Below, one piece after another: positions 1-7,441 of a stretch of 64,000 nucleotides of DNA. Position 1 is the first letter of the stretch. Each line of letters starts with the position of its first letter. This DNA comes from Novosphingobium sp. ZN18A2 (lineage in GTDB: Bacteria; Pseudomonadota; Alphaproteobacteria; Sphingomonadales; Sphingomonadaceae), in assembly GCF_036784765.1 (NCBI RefSeq), contig NZ_CP136651.1, positions 2,604,001-2,668,000 on the forward strand. Direction: 5' to 3'. The notes beneath the pieces were generated by a model, which did no database searches, was not told where the DNA came from, and was given only the letters and a program-made list of their open reading frames with translations. The translations under genes were made by a program, and so were the position numbers.

Positions 1-25
1 CAGCGCAGAGCCAACCGCCGAAACG

Positions 26-460
26 ATGCCTGCTTTGCGAACACTCATTAAGACGCTGGAGCGGCTCTTCCGCGATCCGTGCGATGTCGAGAAGTCGCCA
101 CCGCTCACGTTCTATTCACTCCTTGATCGCCTCGACGCCGTCGTGGCTCTCAACACCGCGCTTGCAGATGTTGAGCGCAACGGCATGGCGCTGTTCATGG
201 CTACTTCCACTGCTTACGTGAAAGTGCCCTACAGGGGAGAGGAAGGCTACATGATCACTCGTACGGGTCAGTGGCCTGAGTACGTAACTGCAGCCCGCTT
301 CATGATCGCAGAGTATCAATCAGAGCGTATCCGGGTTTCGAAGGAAGTGCGTTGGCCTCTTAGCGAAGAGGACATCCCGTCTTCCAGCGGCTGGCCCTCC
401 ACCGAGGTAGACGGACTCAAGCCCGCAGCAGACGACTTGGACGGAGACATCCCCTTCTGA
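26..460 (+). CDS. Unknown protein with SSB-like acidic C-terminal tip
   Basis: An open frame of 144 codons that I cannot assign to a family. No upstream in-frame stop is visible back to base 2, and no clear ribosome site precedes the ATG, so the true start may lie outside the window. The body has no obvious catalytic motif. The last nine residues (DDLDGDIPF) closely resemble the conserved C-terminal tip of single-stranded DNA-binding protein (acidic run then DIPF). That tip is the docking site for many replication and repair proteins. The island location suggests a replication or host-interaction role, but this is inference. Confidence 0.6.
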   Translation: MPALRTLIKTLERLFRDPCDVEKSPPLTFYSLLDRLDAVVALNTALADVERNGMALFMATSTAYVKVPYRGEEGYMITRTGQWPEYVTAARFMIAEYQSERIRVSKEVRWPLSEEDIPSSSGWPSTEVDGLKPAADDLDGDIPF

Positions 461-493
461 AAAAAGCAGGGCAGCAAGAAAGAACGCCCAGAC

Positions 494-1171
494 CTACGCA
501 GCCAGCCGCGCCAACAGGTTCCGCACGGACGAAGCGTGCCACTTGCCGCCCCTAGCGGTCTTCATGTGGCGAGCGTTTAGTTCCGAAGCGATCCCAGCGA
601 GCGACGTGGTGCCCTCTGCCCTGATGCGCCCCACGGTATCCCGCAGGCCTTCCGCGAACGCATCCGCGTTGCCCTTGATCGCCGCAACCGACGCGGCGTT
701 CCCCTTGCCCGCACGGCGGAGCGCGGCGGCACCGTTGGGATTCCCTAGGCGCTGCCCTCGGGCCTTTGCGGCGGCAAGCGCAGCCTTGGTCCGCTCCGAG
801 ATACGTTCCCGCTCGTCCTCGTTGATGACGGCCAGGAGGCCTATGGTCAGGCGATTAACGTCGGGATTGTCGGCGCAGGTGAAGTCCACGCCACTGTTGC
901 GCAGCTTCAGGGTGAAGGCTGCATCGCGGCTCAGACGGTCCAGCTTCGCCACCACCAGCTTCGCACCTGTCAGCCGTGCATGATCCAGTGCGGCTTGCAG
1001 CTGGGGCCGGTCGCCGCGCTTGCCGCTCTCTACTTCCGTGAACTCGGAAACAATGTCCCAGCCACGGCTTGCGCACAGGCTGCGCACGGACTGACGCTGA
1101 GCTTCAAGGCCTAGACCAGAACGGCCCTGCCCCTCGGTCGACACACGGTAGTAGGCGGTAACGCGGCACAT
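494..1171 (-). CDS. Serine recombinase (resolvase/invertase family)
   Basis: A site-specific recombinase of the serine family, 225 residues from the ATG at 1171. The N-terminus has the catalytic serine context AYYRVSTEGQG. It is followed by VVAKLDRLSRD, the conserved arginine-rich motif near the active site, and an ERISERTKAALAAAKARG stretch typical of the long E helix. The C-terminal 60 or so residues (SLAGIASELNARHMKTARGG) look like the small helix-turn-helix DNA-binding region. An in-frame extension upstream of 1171 is possible but does not resemble the family. It may act in inversion or resolution within the island. It is separate from the tyrosine integrase that probably catalyses integration. 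Confidence 0.88.
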   Translation of the reverse strand: MCRVTAYYRVSTEGQGRSGLGLEAQRQSVRSLCASRGWDIVSEFTEVESGKRGDRPQLQAALDHARLTGAKLVVAKLDRLSRDAAFTLKLRNSGVDFTCADNPDVNRLTIGLLAVINEDERERISERTKAALAAAKARGQRLGNPNGAAALRRAGKGNAASVAAIKGNADAFAEGLRDTVGRIRAEGTTSLAGIASELNARHMKTARGGKWHASSVRNLLARLAA

Positions 1172-1415
1172 AATGAACTCCGTACAACCTGATGCAACGC
1201 TGCCTAGGCCGAAAGGGATTCTTTTTCCGGGCCGAAGGTCCGAGGGGGATTCAAGAGTGGGGGGGGTGGGCATCATCTCTATCGCAAGTATGATTCGGGA
1301 AATTTTTCAATCCGCCAAAACCCTCGCTTTCCTGCAGGCTTCAGCGTCCTTCACGGTCGACTAGATATAATGTAGTTTATAATTTGCGCAGCACCCTCAA
1401 TTGGGGAAGCCCCTT

Positions 1416-2174
1416 ATGAAACATGGTGTTATCTTAACCGGAACCGGCTTAGCAATCGGAGTCGGCTTGGGTTTGATCGCAATCGATCGACGACCTCCCC
1501 CTCCCCAGAAAGTTAAGGTCAGCCAAGACCTAACCGAACAAGTAAATGCACCAGACAATGATTCAAGTAATACCGCAATAATGATGACTAACGACGAACT
1601 GATGAATTATTTAATTACGATGATTAAGTCTGATGGACGAGGAATTACACCAGCAGAGATGTCAATAATTTCGCGTATTTGTTACGATGTTCAAGGGAGA
1701 GAGAAAAGCTATTTTGATTCTGTGCAGAGCATGGCTAGAAGTGGGGGCACAACTCTGGGCGCAATGTTAGCGTTAGCCGAGGGTTCCTCTTCTTACCCCC
1801 CGACGGCTGGCTACCCTCCTACATTACCCCCATCTCTCGCACCGAGCTATCCTCAGGTAAGCTCGCTACCGCAAACCTACCCACCACAAGGCTATTATGG
1901 GGATACGTCTACCGACACCAACTCAGTTCTAAATGACGAGAGTTCTTCGAAGCGATGGCTTGAAGATCACCCGCAGTCCGCCGCCGCACCGCAACCAAAC
2001 GTCAATGGCCGACGAACTTCTGCCGGGGGAGCTATCGACCCTGCAACTGGAGACTACTATGCCCCAGCCGGTTCGGCCTATGTCGGTGCTCGCAGTGGCT
2101 CTGTGGCCGTACCTGTAGGTCCGAGATTGGCAGTCGATCCACAAACTGGTGAAGTTGTCACGACTCTTCCTTAG
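1416..2174 (+). CDS. Unknown membrane-anchored protein with Pro/Tyr-rich region
   Basis: A protein of about 252 residues with no family I recognise. The ATG at 1416 is preceded by a good GGGGAAG ribosome site; a TTG at 1401 would add five residues. Residues 5-20 form a hydrophobic segment (VILTGTGLAIGVGLGLIAI), probably a signal anchor, followed by RRPPPP. Residues 45-115 look globular. Residues 120-165 are rich in proline and tyrosine with repeated YPP units. The C-terminal part has two similar IDPATGDYY / VDPQTGEVV units. Base composition is more AT-rich than the surrounding genes, which fits foreign cargo. The stop overlaps the convergent gene ending at 2158. Confidence 0.6.
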   Translation: MKHGVILTGTGLAIGVGLGLIAIDRRPPPPQKVKVSQDLTEQVNAPDNDSSNTAIMMTNDELMNYLITMIKSDGRGITPAEMSIISRICYDVQGREKSYFDSVQSMARSGGTTLGAMLALAEGSSSYPPTAGYPPTLPPSLAPSYPQVSSLPQTYPPQGYYGDTSTDTNSVLNDESSSKRWLEDHPQSAAAPQPNVNGRRTSAGGAIDPATGDYYAPAGSAYVGARSGSVAVPVGPRLAVDPQTGEVVTTLP

Positions 2175-2448
2175 CTGGGGGCATCCAGTAGCGATGATAC
2201 TGCCCTCGGCTCGACCATCTGCGACGTCGTACCCACCCTCGGGCCAACAGGATCGGACTGAGATATTTGCCTTGTGTGTTCAGTGCCTGCTCCATCTCGG
2301 CCATGGCGAACGGGCGGTGGCGACTGACTTCCGGCAAGCCGCCGTACCAGTCCATGAACCGCTGACGCAGGTCGGGCTTGGCAGGCGGTGAGGCAGCATG
2401 CTGCGCTTCGATTTCCTTGTTTAAGGTGGCTACGTAAGCGCTTGGCAT
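2158..2448 (-). CDS. Small basic unknown protein of the island
   Basis: A 96-residue protein read toward the left, starting at the ATG at 2448. It has a charged N-terminal helix, then DLRQRFMDWYGGLPEVSRHRPFAM and a basic RGWVRRRRW stretch. The overall pattern (small, basic, aromatic-rich C-terminus) resembles little winged-helix proteins that follow primase genes in phages and plasmids, but I cannot name a family. It lies about 130 bp downstream of the primase-helicase gene, separated by the repeat-rich stretch at 2472-2569. It overlaps the convergent gene ending at 2174 by 17 bp. Confidence 0.55.
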   Translation of the reverse strand: MPSAYVATLNKEIEAQHAASPPAKPDLRQRFMDWYGGLPEVSRHRPFAMAEMEQALNTQGKYLSPILLARGWVRRRRWSSRGQYHRYWMPPAKEES

Positions 2449-2471
2449 CGAAAATCTCGCTGGTGGTTAGT

Positions 2472-2569
2472 CTGCACCCGGTCTTCCGAAAACCCGAAAC
2501 GGACCCGTTTCGGGTGCAGTCCACATCCCCGAAAACCCGAATCCCCCTTAGGGGTTCGGGTTCGGGTGG
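2472..2569. repeat. Repeat-rich intergenic segment, candidate origin or terminator
   Basis: This short segment between the primase-helicase gene and the next small gene contains two exact copies of CCGAAAACCCGAA (2486-2498 and 2529-2541). An inverted pair CTGCACCCG/CGGGTGCAG lies at 2472-2480 and 2511-2519. There is a 10-bp hairpin CCCGAAACGG/CCGTTTCGGG inside that pair, and further inverted GGTTCGGG copies at 2551-2566. Such clustering beside a satellite primase suggests a replication origin. A transcription terminator or attenuator for the primase operon is an alternative for the hairpins. Confidence 0.45.
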
Positions 2570-2581
2570 ACTTCTGGGTGG

Positions 2582-4480
2582 TCAAGTAAGGCAAATACCC
2601 CCCTCAGTCAGTCGCAGGTGCCCGCCGCGTAGGAGGCTGTCGACAGCTTCTTTGGCGCGGTCGTTCGGCTTGCTACAGGAGAGGGCCGCCGCGCCGACGC
2701 CGAGCGCCTCTGTGTAGATCATGGTCTCACCGGGCTTCTGAAGGCGGCTGCGCAACGCTGCCACCACTGCCTTCTGGTTTCTACCGGTTGTCTTGCGTTT
2801 GGCCTTCACATGCAGCGTTTGCCGGACGGCGCAACTCGTCAATGGCTCGCCGTCCTCGTCCTGCCCCACCTCATAGCTGACAAGGTCGAAGTCGAATGTC
2901 TGGTCTGCACGGTCGTCCTTCGCCTTGGTGACTGTCCACTGGCGTCCCACAGTGGTCTTGTTCACTTCAATGACCGCATCCATTGCGGCGAACAGCGAGG
3001 AATGCCCTCGCAAGCCGCGTGAGCGATCCTTGCCTGCATGGTGGACAAGCACAACCAAGCCGCCAGTCTGGAATGCTATGCGTTTAGCGTTGGCGATTAT
3101 GCGGCCCATATCTTGCGATGCATTCTCGTCCGCACCCGGCGCGGCTTGGTTGAGAGTATCAATGATAACTACAGCGCCGGTTCCTAGGCTCTTGGAAATC
3201 CCGTCAGCCAGCCGGTCGATACCGTCCCCGGTCAGCAGTTGCAGATCACCGCAGGAAAATCGCAGTTGATCAGAACAGGGGGCCTTGGCGTGCTTTGCTA
3301 GTGCGGTGACACGCTTGCAAAGCCCACCTTGCCCTTCAAGTGCGACATAGACGACAGGCCTCTGCTTCACACGGCAGTCAAACCAGTTGGATTCTCCAGC
3401 AGCAATGGCCCGGGCAAGGTCGAGGGCTAGAAAGGACTTGCCGGACCCCGACTCCCCATAAATTGCAGCCAGCCCGTGTGCCGGCAGCACTCCGCGAACG
3501 AGATAGGGTGTTGCTGGTATCTGCCGTAGTTGGTCGGCAGTCATGAGGTATGGCTGCGGCGTCTCTACAGGAGGCGATGGGGCTGGCATGTCTCCCGACC
3601 AGCCATTTGAGCGAGCGTGATGTCCCAAGGTGCGAAGCGTGATGCCTTTGCTCGCGTCGAAGACGTCGAACAGGTTGTCGAGAATGTCGGCATCGTATCG
3701 GTGAAGTGCCTTGCGGCTCCACTTGTGGGCAATCAGCCTCGCGTTAGCCCAGCCAGTCGAAGCCAGCGACCAGATGATGTTACGCCAGGTCTCGTAGTCA
3801 CAGTCAGGTGAAACCGCGTCGAGCATTGAAAGTGCATCGCTGACGGTTGCCTTTGTCTCCGGCAGCTTTGGCGGCACCTGAGGTTGCAAGATGGTGGATT
3901 GCTTTGCCGAGCGGGACGGAAACCACTTCCGTGTTAGATCGACAACCCCTTCAGTGAAGTCGCAGAGCTTGCCTCGCGCACCGTGCCCGGTGACGGTGAC
4001 GAAGCGCTTCGCGTAGTACAATTCCCTCCCATCGCCAGCGTTCCCACCCTGAAGAGCAACGCGTGACAGTCCGAGCATCCTCAGCCCCTTGCCGCTGGGT
4101 GAGACCTCTACATATGGCATCCCAAGCTGCCGCCACATGGTGTGGTGGCTCGCCATTTCGTTTGCGCAGGTGTCGAGGTCGATCGCGACGGCGTAGTAGT
4201 CAAAGCCGTCAACGTTGATCGGGTGCTGGTCGCTGAGAACGATGCCGATGCCCGAGGCTGCGCCACGCTGATGTGCTGCAAGTGCAGTATCGAACGGTAG
4301 CCAGTTCACTGGGTCGAGCGCGTTGATTCTGTGACCGCCAAGGGGGTCAACAGGTAACTTATCGAACTTGCCACTTGGCTTCGGCGGACCTGCCTTCCAA
4401 GCCACCCACCGGCGCTCCGCCTTGAGCAGATCGGGTATCGCTTGCGGGACCGGATGTGGGATTCGACGGGCACCACTCAT
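2582..4480 (-). CDS. Primase-helicase (PrimPol-like N-terminus, PriCT, RepA-like AAA ATPase)
   Basis: A 632-residue replication protein. The ATG at 4480 overlaps the stop of the upstream gene (ATGA), so I prefer it to the longer frame reaching 4549. Residues 1-200 look like a bifunctional primase-polymerase module: a WVAWK start, an acidic VAIDLD motif and a VEVSPSGKGLR segment. A PriCT-like piece (DYETWRNIIWSLASTG) follows. The C-terminal half is a RecA/DnaB-type ATPase with Walker A AIYGESGSGKSFLALDLA, Walker B VVIIDTLNQAAPGADEN and a VLVHHAGKD sensor-like motif. The protein probably initiates replication of the excised element. Confidence 0.85.
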   Translation of the reverse strand: MSGARRIPHPVPQAIPDLLKAERRWVAWKAGPPKPSGKFDKLPVDPLGGHRINALDPVNWLPFDTALAAHQRGAASGIGIVLSDQHPINVDGFDYYAVAIDLDTCANEMASHHTMWRQLGMPYVEVSPSGKGLRMLGLSRVALQGGNAGDGRELYYAKRFVTVTGHGARGKLCDFTEGVVDLTRKWFPSRSAKQSTILQPQVPPKLPETKATVSDALSMLDAVSPDCDYETWRNIIWSLASTGWANARLIAHKWSRKALHRYDADILDNLFDVFDASKGITLRTLGHHARSNGWSGDMPAPSPPVETPQPYLMTADQLRQIPATPYLVRGVLPAHGLAAIYGESGSGKSFLALDLARAIAAGESNWFDCRVKQRPVVYVALEGQGGLCKRVTALAKHAKAPCSDQLRFSCGDLQLLTGDGIDRLADGISKSLGTGAVVIIDTLNQAAPGADENASQDMGRIIANAKRIAFQTGGLVVLVHHAGKDRSRGLRGHSSLFAAMDAVIEVNKTTVGRQWTVTKAKDDRADQTFDFDLVSYEVGQDEDGEPLTSCAVRQTLHVKAKRKTTGRNQKAVVAALRSRLQKPGETMIYTEALGVGAAALSCSKPNDRAKEAVDSLLRGGHLRLTEGGICLT

Positions 4481-4800
4481 ACTGAACCGTCCTGAGCGGG
4501 TATTTGCCCGCTCCCGATGAGGCCCCACCGCGCGAACTCTAGCGAGCACTCCGCGATGATGCGGAAGTCGGACAAGGGAATATTGGCTTGGTTAGCGAGA
4601 CTGCTCACCTCTGCCCGATATCCGTCTCTAGAGATGCGCCCGCCCACTTTAGCGTAGGCTAGAAACGACAACTGCAGTTGGATCATCAATCCGTCTGAAG
4701 ACCGCGCCCAACCCTCGTAGCGTTTCATCACGCTCTCGATGGCCGGTTGTTTTAGGAATGCTGTGAGGTGTGCCGCAGCTTGAAGCCCTAAGTTGCTCAT
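4477..4800 (-). CDS. Small unknown island protein
   Basis: A 107-residue soluble protein that I do not recognise. It is translationally coupled at both ends: its ATG overlaps the stop of the HTH protein gene upstream, and its stop overlaps the ATG of the primase-helicase. Mostly helical composition with no catalytic motif. Its position between a Xis/AlpA-like protein and the primase suggests a replication accessory or control protein of the satellite. Confidence 0.6.
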   Translation of the reverse strand: MSNLGLQAAAHLTAFLKQPAIESVMKRYEGWARSSDGLMIQLQLSFLAYAKVGGRISRDGYRAEVSSLANQANIPLSDFRIIAECSLEFARWGLIGSGQIPAQDGSV

Positions 4801-4985
4801 CGCACCACTCCCCCTTGCTCGGGGTCGACGCCTGCAAGTCGTCGGACACTGGCGATCTTCACCAGTCGGCGCGCGCCGATGCGGACGGTTTCAAGTTCGC
4901 CCTGGGCTATCAGTTCCCCCAGCTTGGTCTGGCCGATGGCCAGCATCTCTCTGGCGTCGGCTTGGCTACAAAGGATAGCTTCCAC
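4797..4985 (-). CDS. Small helix-turn-helix protein (excisionase/AlpA-like)
   Basis: A DNA-binding protein of about 62 residues if it begins at the GTG at 4985, which has a GCGGAG ribosome site. An ATG at 5027 in the same frame would give 76 residues but has no ribosome site. The core LCSQADAREMLAIGQTKLGELIAQGELETVRIGARRLVKIASV is the typical MerR/excisionase-like pattern: helix-turn-helix, then a wing with a basic residue and a final short helix. Such proteins act as directionality factors or activators of satellite operons. Its stop overlaps the next gene by four bases. Confidence 0.72.
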   Translation of the reverse strand: MEAILCSQADAREMLAIGQTKLGELIAQGELETVRIGARRLVKIASVRRLAGVDPEQGGVVR

Positions 4986-5073
4986 TTCAGTATACTCCGC
5001 TAAAGTCCGCGCGGAATTGCACGGCATCGCGGAATGGTGGTGGAGACATGAGTGCCTAAATAGGCGTCACGAT

Positions 5074-5730
5074 TTACATGGTGTTCTGATTGGATTTTGG
5101 ACGCCCAGACTTGTCGCGCCCATACCTTGGGGCCACCGTAGCCCACGCTCGGGCAAACCCTCTTGCGGAGAGCCGCGTGCCGAAATGCTCTTTCGCCTGG
5201 GCAGCGAATGACGGCTTCCTTCTATTCCTTGAAGAATCGGCAGCGAATTGCTCGACCAGCCACACTTCACATTCACGCTCCGCCTTGCTGGTAGCGCGAC
5301 TGGACGCTGCGCGAAGCTTGTCCAAGTCATCGCGATCAACGCTGACCTCATCAAAGCCACCGTCAATGGCCTCCGCCTTAAAGGTGACATCAAACTCATC
5401 GCCGCTGCAGTGGCCGGGCCGCAATGCGTCACGGAGATGTGCGAACAGACGATTATGAAGGCATTCGGCATCAGTTAATCGCCTCGGCGCTCCTAGGAGC
5501 GGATCCAAGCCCGTCGATTGCGTAATTGGCCTTCCCCAAATCCTTACTTCACCCTTGTAGCCCGCGTCGCAATGGATATTCACGGCTTCATGTAACTTTT
5601 TCAGAGCGATGGTCGAGCCGCCCCAGCGCTGAGTGTTTAAAGCATCTGATATCATCGCTGCGGGCGTCGGATCGCTGAATGCCAACGCGGTAATCGCTTC
5701 CGAAAGCGAGCAAGTTGCTGGGCCGCTCAT
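5074..5730 (-). CDS. Unknown protein co-transcribed with the integrase
   Basis: A 218-residue protein without a recognised family. The ATG at 5730 overlaps the integrase stop (ATGA), so the two are probably co-translated. The C-terminal third is basic and ends in a GRDKSGRPKSN tail. The segment FAAQAKEHFGTRLSARGFARAWATVAP looks like a DNA-binding helical region. Sphingomonad islands often carry a small protein directly after integrase. Its role in excision or regulation is only a guess. Confidence 0.6.
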   Translation of the reverse strand: MSGPATCSLSEAITALAFSDPTPAAMISDALNTQRWGGSTIALKKLHEAVNIHCDAGYKGEVRIWGRPITQSTGLDPLLGAPRRLTDAECLHNRLFAHLRDALRPGHCSGDEFDVTFKAEAIDGGFDEVSVDRDDLDKLRAASSRATSKAERECEVWLVEQFAADSSRNRRKPSFAAQAKEHFGTRLSARGFARAWATVAPRYGRDKSGRPKSNQNTM

Positions 5731-6956
5731 TTGCCGCACCCAGCCTTGCTGATCGGCACGACCTTACCGCTGCCAGAAACTCCGCCGACGCAGTAGCCCC
5801 CCCAGTCCGCCATAAGCTTCACGCGCTGCCCCGGCTGGCCGGGAGTGCCGAGGTAGGTAGTCCGGCGATAGGCGGCTTGCACCGCGTCGGGGGTCTTATG
5901 AGCAAGCACAGCTTCAACCACAGCGTCAGGATAACCTTCGTTGGCAGCCCAGTCCGTAAGCGATGAGCGGAACCCGTGCACATGGTAAGGCTCGCTCATG
6001 TCGCGGAGCACCTTGAGCAGCGTCATGTCTGACATGGGATCGCCACCCGCACCGGGAAAAACCACGTCCGCCCCCTCAAGCTTCAAGGCGGCTGCCTTCG
6101 CCAACACAGCCAACGCCGCGTCGGACAATGGGACCATGTGCGCCTTCTTCCGCTTCATGTGAGCGGCGGGAATAGTCCACAGTCGCGCTTCGAGGTCAAA
6201 CTCATCCCAAGTCGCCAGCCGCACCTCTTGGCTGCGCACCCCCGTCAGAACGAGCAACTCAAGTGCCAGTCGTCCGTATGAGGGTCTGCGACGCAAGGCT
6301 GTGAGAAAGCCCGGCACAGCGACATAGGGCATTGCTTTGCGATTCTCCCGCTCCTTCACTTGTCGAGGGAGACCACGCCCAGCCTTCAAGCTGCCATTGC
6401 CCGAAGGCGCTTCAGTTGAGCGCCAGCCCTTCGCATGGGCGTAGTCCAGCACTGCGCAAATTCGATTGCGCACCTGCCGGGCAGTTTCTGGAATTTCCTG
6501 CCAGATCGGCGTTAAAACCGTGATGATGTCAGCCGCTGTGATGCCTCCCGTGGGCACATTGCCCAGCTTGGCGAAGGCGTAATTCTCCAGACTGGCAAGC
6601 CACTGGCGAGCGTAGATTGCGCTCTTCCAGCCGGACTTGTTCTCCGCGTGATACTGGCATGCTGCCTCACGAAATGTCACCTTGGCGGCGGCCTCGTCCT
6701 TCTTCTCGGCCAGCACATCGCGGCGCTGCACCTTGACCGCCTTGCGAATCTCTCCGGCTTTATCGCGAGCTTCCGCCAGCGTCAGCATGCGAGCAGAGCC
6801 TAGCCCGATGTCCTGGCGCTTGCCATCGCGTTGGATTCGCACCGTCCATGACGCGCCGCCGCGCTTGTCCACTTTTAGGAACAGCCCGTCACCGTCCTGA
6901 TAGCTGCCGGGATTCGCAAGAGCCGCCTTCACTGCAACCGCTGTTAGCTTACCCAT
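5727..6956 (-). CDS. P4-type tyrosine integrase
   Basis: A 409-residue integrase starting at the ATG at 6956 (MGKLTAVAVKAALANPG). It begins with the DUF4102-type arm-binding domain (DGDGLFLKVDKRGGASWTVR). The catalytic domain shows the tyrosine recombinase residues: Arg in VLTGVRSQEVRLATW, a Lys in the KRKKAHMVPLS region, the HxxR box HGFRSSLTDWA, the second His in VLAHKTPDAVQ and the nucleophile Tyr in AAYRRTTY. All are present, so the enzyme looks functional. The gene starts about 200 bp from the tRNA-Tyr 3' end, as expected for an integrase next to its attachment site. Confidence 0.93.
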   Translation of the reverse strand: MGKLTAVAVKAALANPGSYQDGDGLFLKVDKRGGASWTVRIQRDGKRQDIGLGSARMLTLAEARDKAGEIRKAVKVQRRDVLAEKKDEAAAKVTFREAACQYHAENKSGWKSAIYARQWLASLENYAFAKLGNVPTGGITAADIITVLTPIWQEIPETARQVRNRICAVLDYAHAKGWRSTEAPSGNGSLKAGRGLPRQVKERENRKAMPYVAVPGFLTALRRRPSYGRLALELLVLTGVRSQEVRLATWDEFDLEARLWTIPAAHMKRKKAHMVPLSDAALAVLAKAAALKLEGADVVFPGAGGDPMSDMTLLKVLRDMSEPYHVHGFRSSLTDWAANEGYPDAVVEAVLAHKTPDAVQAAYRRTTYLGTPGQPGQRVKLMADWGGYCVGGVSGSGKVVPISKAGCGK

Positions 6957-6962
6957 GCCATA

Positions 6963-7040
6963 CCCCCACACTTTCTCTGCCGATTCTTGGGGTCGACAGT
7001 GTGGGGGAAAGCCAATCGCCCCCCACACTTCTCCCACACC
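6963..7040. promoter_or_regulatory. Repeated AGTGTGGGGG boxes, candidate integrase arm sites
   Basis: The 10-mer AGTGTGGGGG occurs three times between the integrase start and the tRNA: reversed at 6963-6972, forward at 6998-7007 and reversed at 7020-7029. A fourth partial CCCACACC follows at 7033-7040. Spacing and position fit arm-type binding sites of the integrase, or an operator for its promoter. This is an inference from repetition only. Confidence 0.45.
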
Positions 7041-7152
7041 TCGCCTCGACAGCAGGCAGAATAGTGCGGGCACAGGCGAGCCTGCACGGCGAATATAGGC
7101 GGGGATTCACCGGATTTCTATGGCTTTCAGCGATTCTCAGCGAGGGCGGCGG

Positions 7153-7238
7153 TGGTGGACAGGGGTGGATTCGAACCACCGTACGCTTGCGCGGGCAGAT
7201 TTACAGTCTGCTGCCTTTAACCACTCGGCCACCTGTCC
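7153..7238 (-). tRNA. tRNA-Tyr (GTA)
   Basis: Read on the minus strand the sequence folds as a class II tRNA. The acceptor stem GGACAGG pairs with CCTGTCC, the anticodon stem-loop is CAGACTGTAAATCTG with anticodon GTA, a long variable arm follows, the T loop is GGTTCGAATCC, and the gene encodes CCA. Its 3' end faces the integrase, so it is the likely attachment site of the island. Confidence 0.95.
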
Positions 7239-7441
7239 ACACCAGATTGCCGGTGCGAGGGCTGGGCCCTGAAATCGCAGCCCCCGAAAGGGGCCATCCG
7301 GCCGAGAGGCGGCCCCTTTGGCGAAGCATCGCTTGCCTGTCAATGGGGTGGCTGGCAGGAGGCGCGCGAAAGATTGCCGTGGCGCCATCGGTGGAGCCCG
7401 GACTCGATATCGCGACTCGATGACAGGAAAGGGTAAGCCAC

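Larger units (their letters stand above)
1..7155. mobile_element. P4-like satellite / genomic island at tRNA-Tyr (left end outside window)
   Basis: A P4-type integrase gene starts about 200 bp from the 3' end of a tRNA-Tyr gene. It is followed on the same strand by a small unknown gene, a small HTH protein, another small gene and a primase-helicase. This int, AlpA/Xis-like, primase-helicase order is typical of P4-like satellites and phage-inducible islands. No structural phage genes are seen. The tRNA 3' end marks the right boundary. I found no copy of the tRNA 3' sequence in positions 1-7100, so the other end should lie left of the window. Island identity is an inference from gene content and position. 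Confidence 0.75.

Noticed and set aside
7289..7320. AAAGGGGCC/GGCCCCTTT hairpin between tRNA-Tyr and rlmB as a terminator
   Set aside because: It lies upstream of both divergent genes, so a terminator role has no clear source transcript. It may be a chance or regulatory hairpin.
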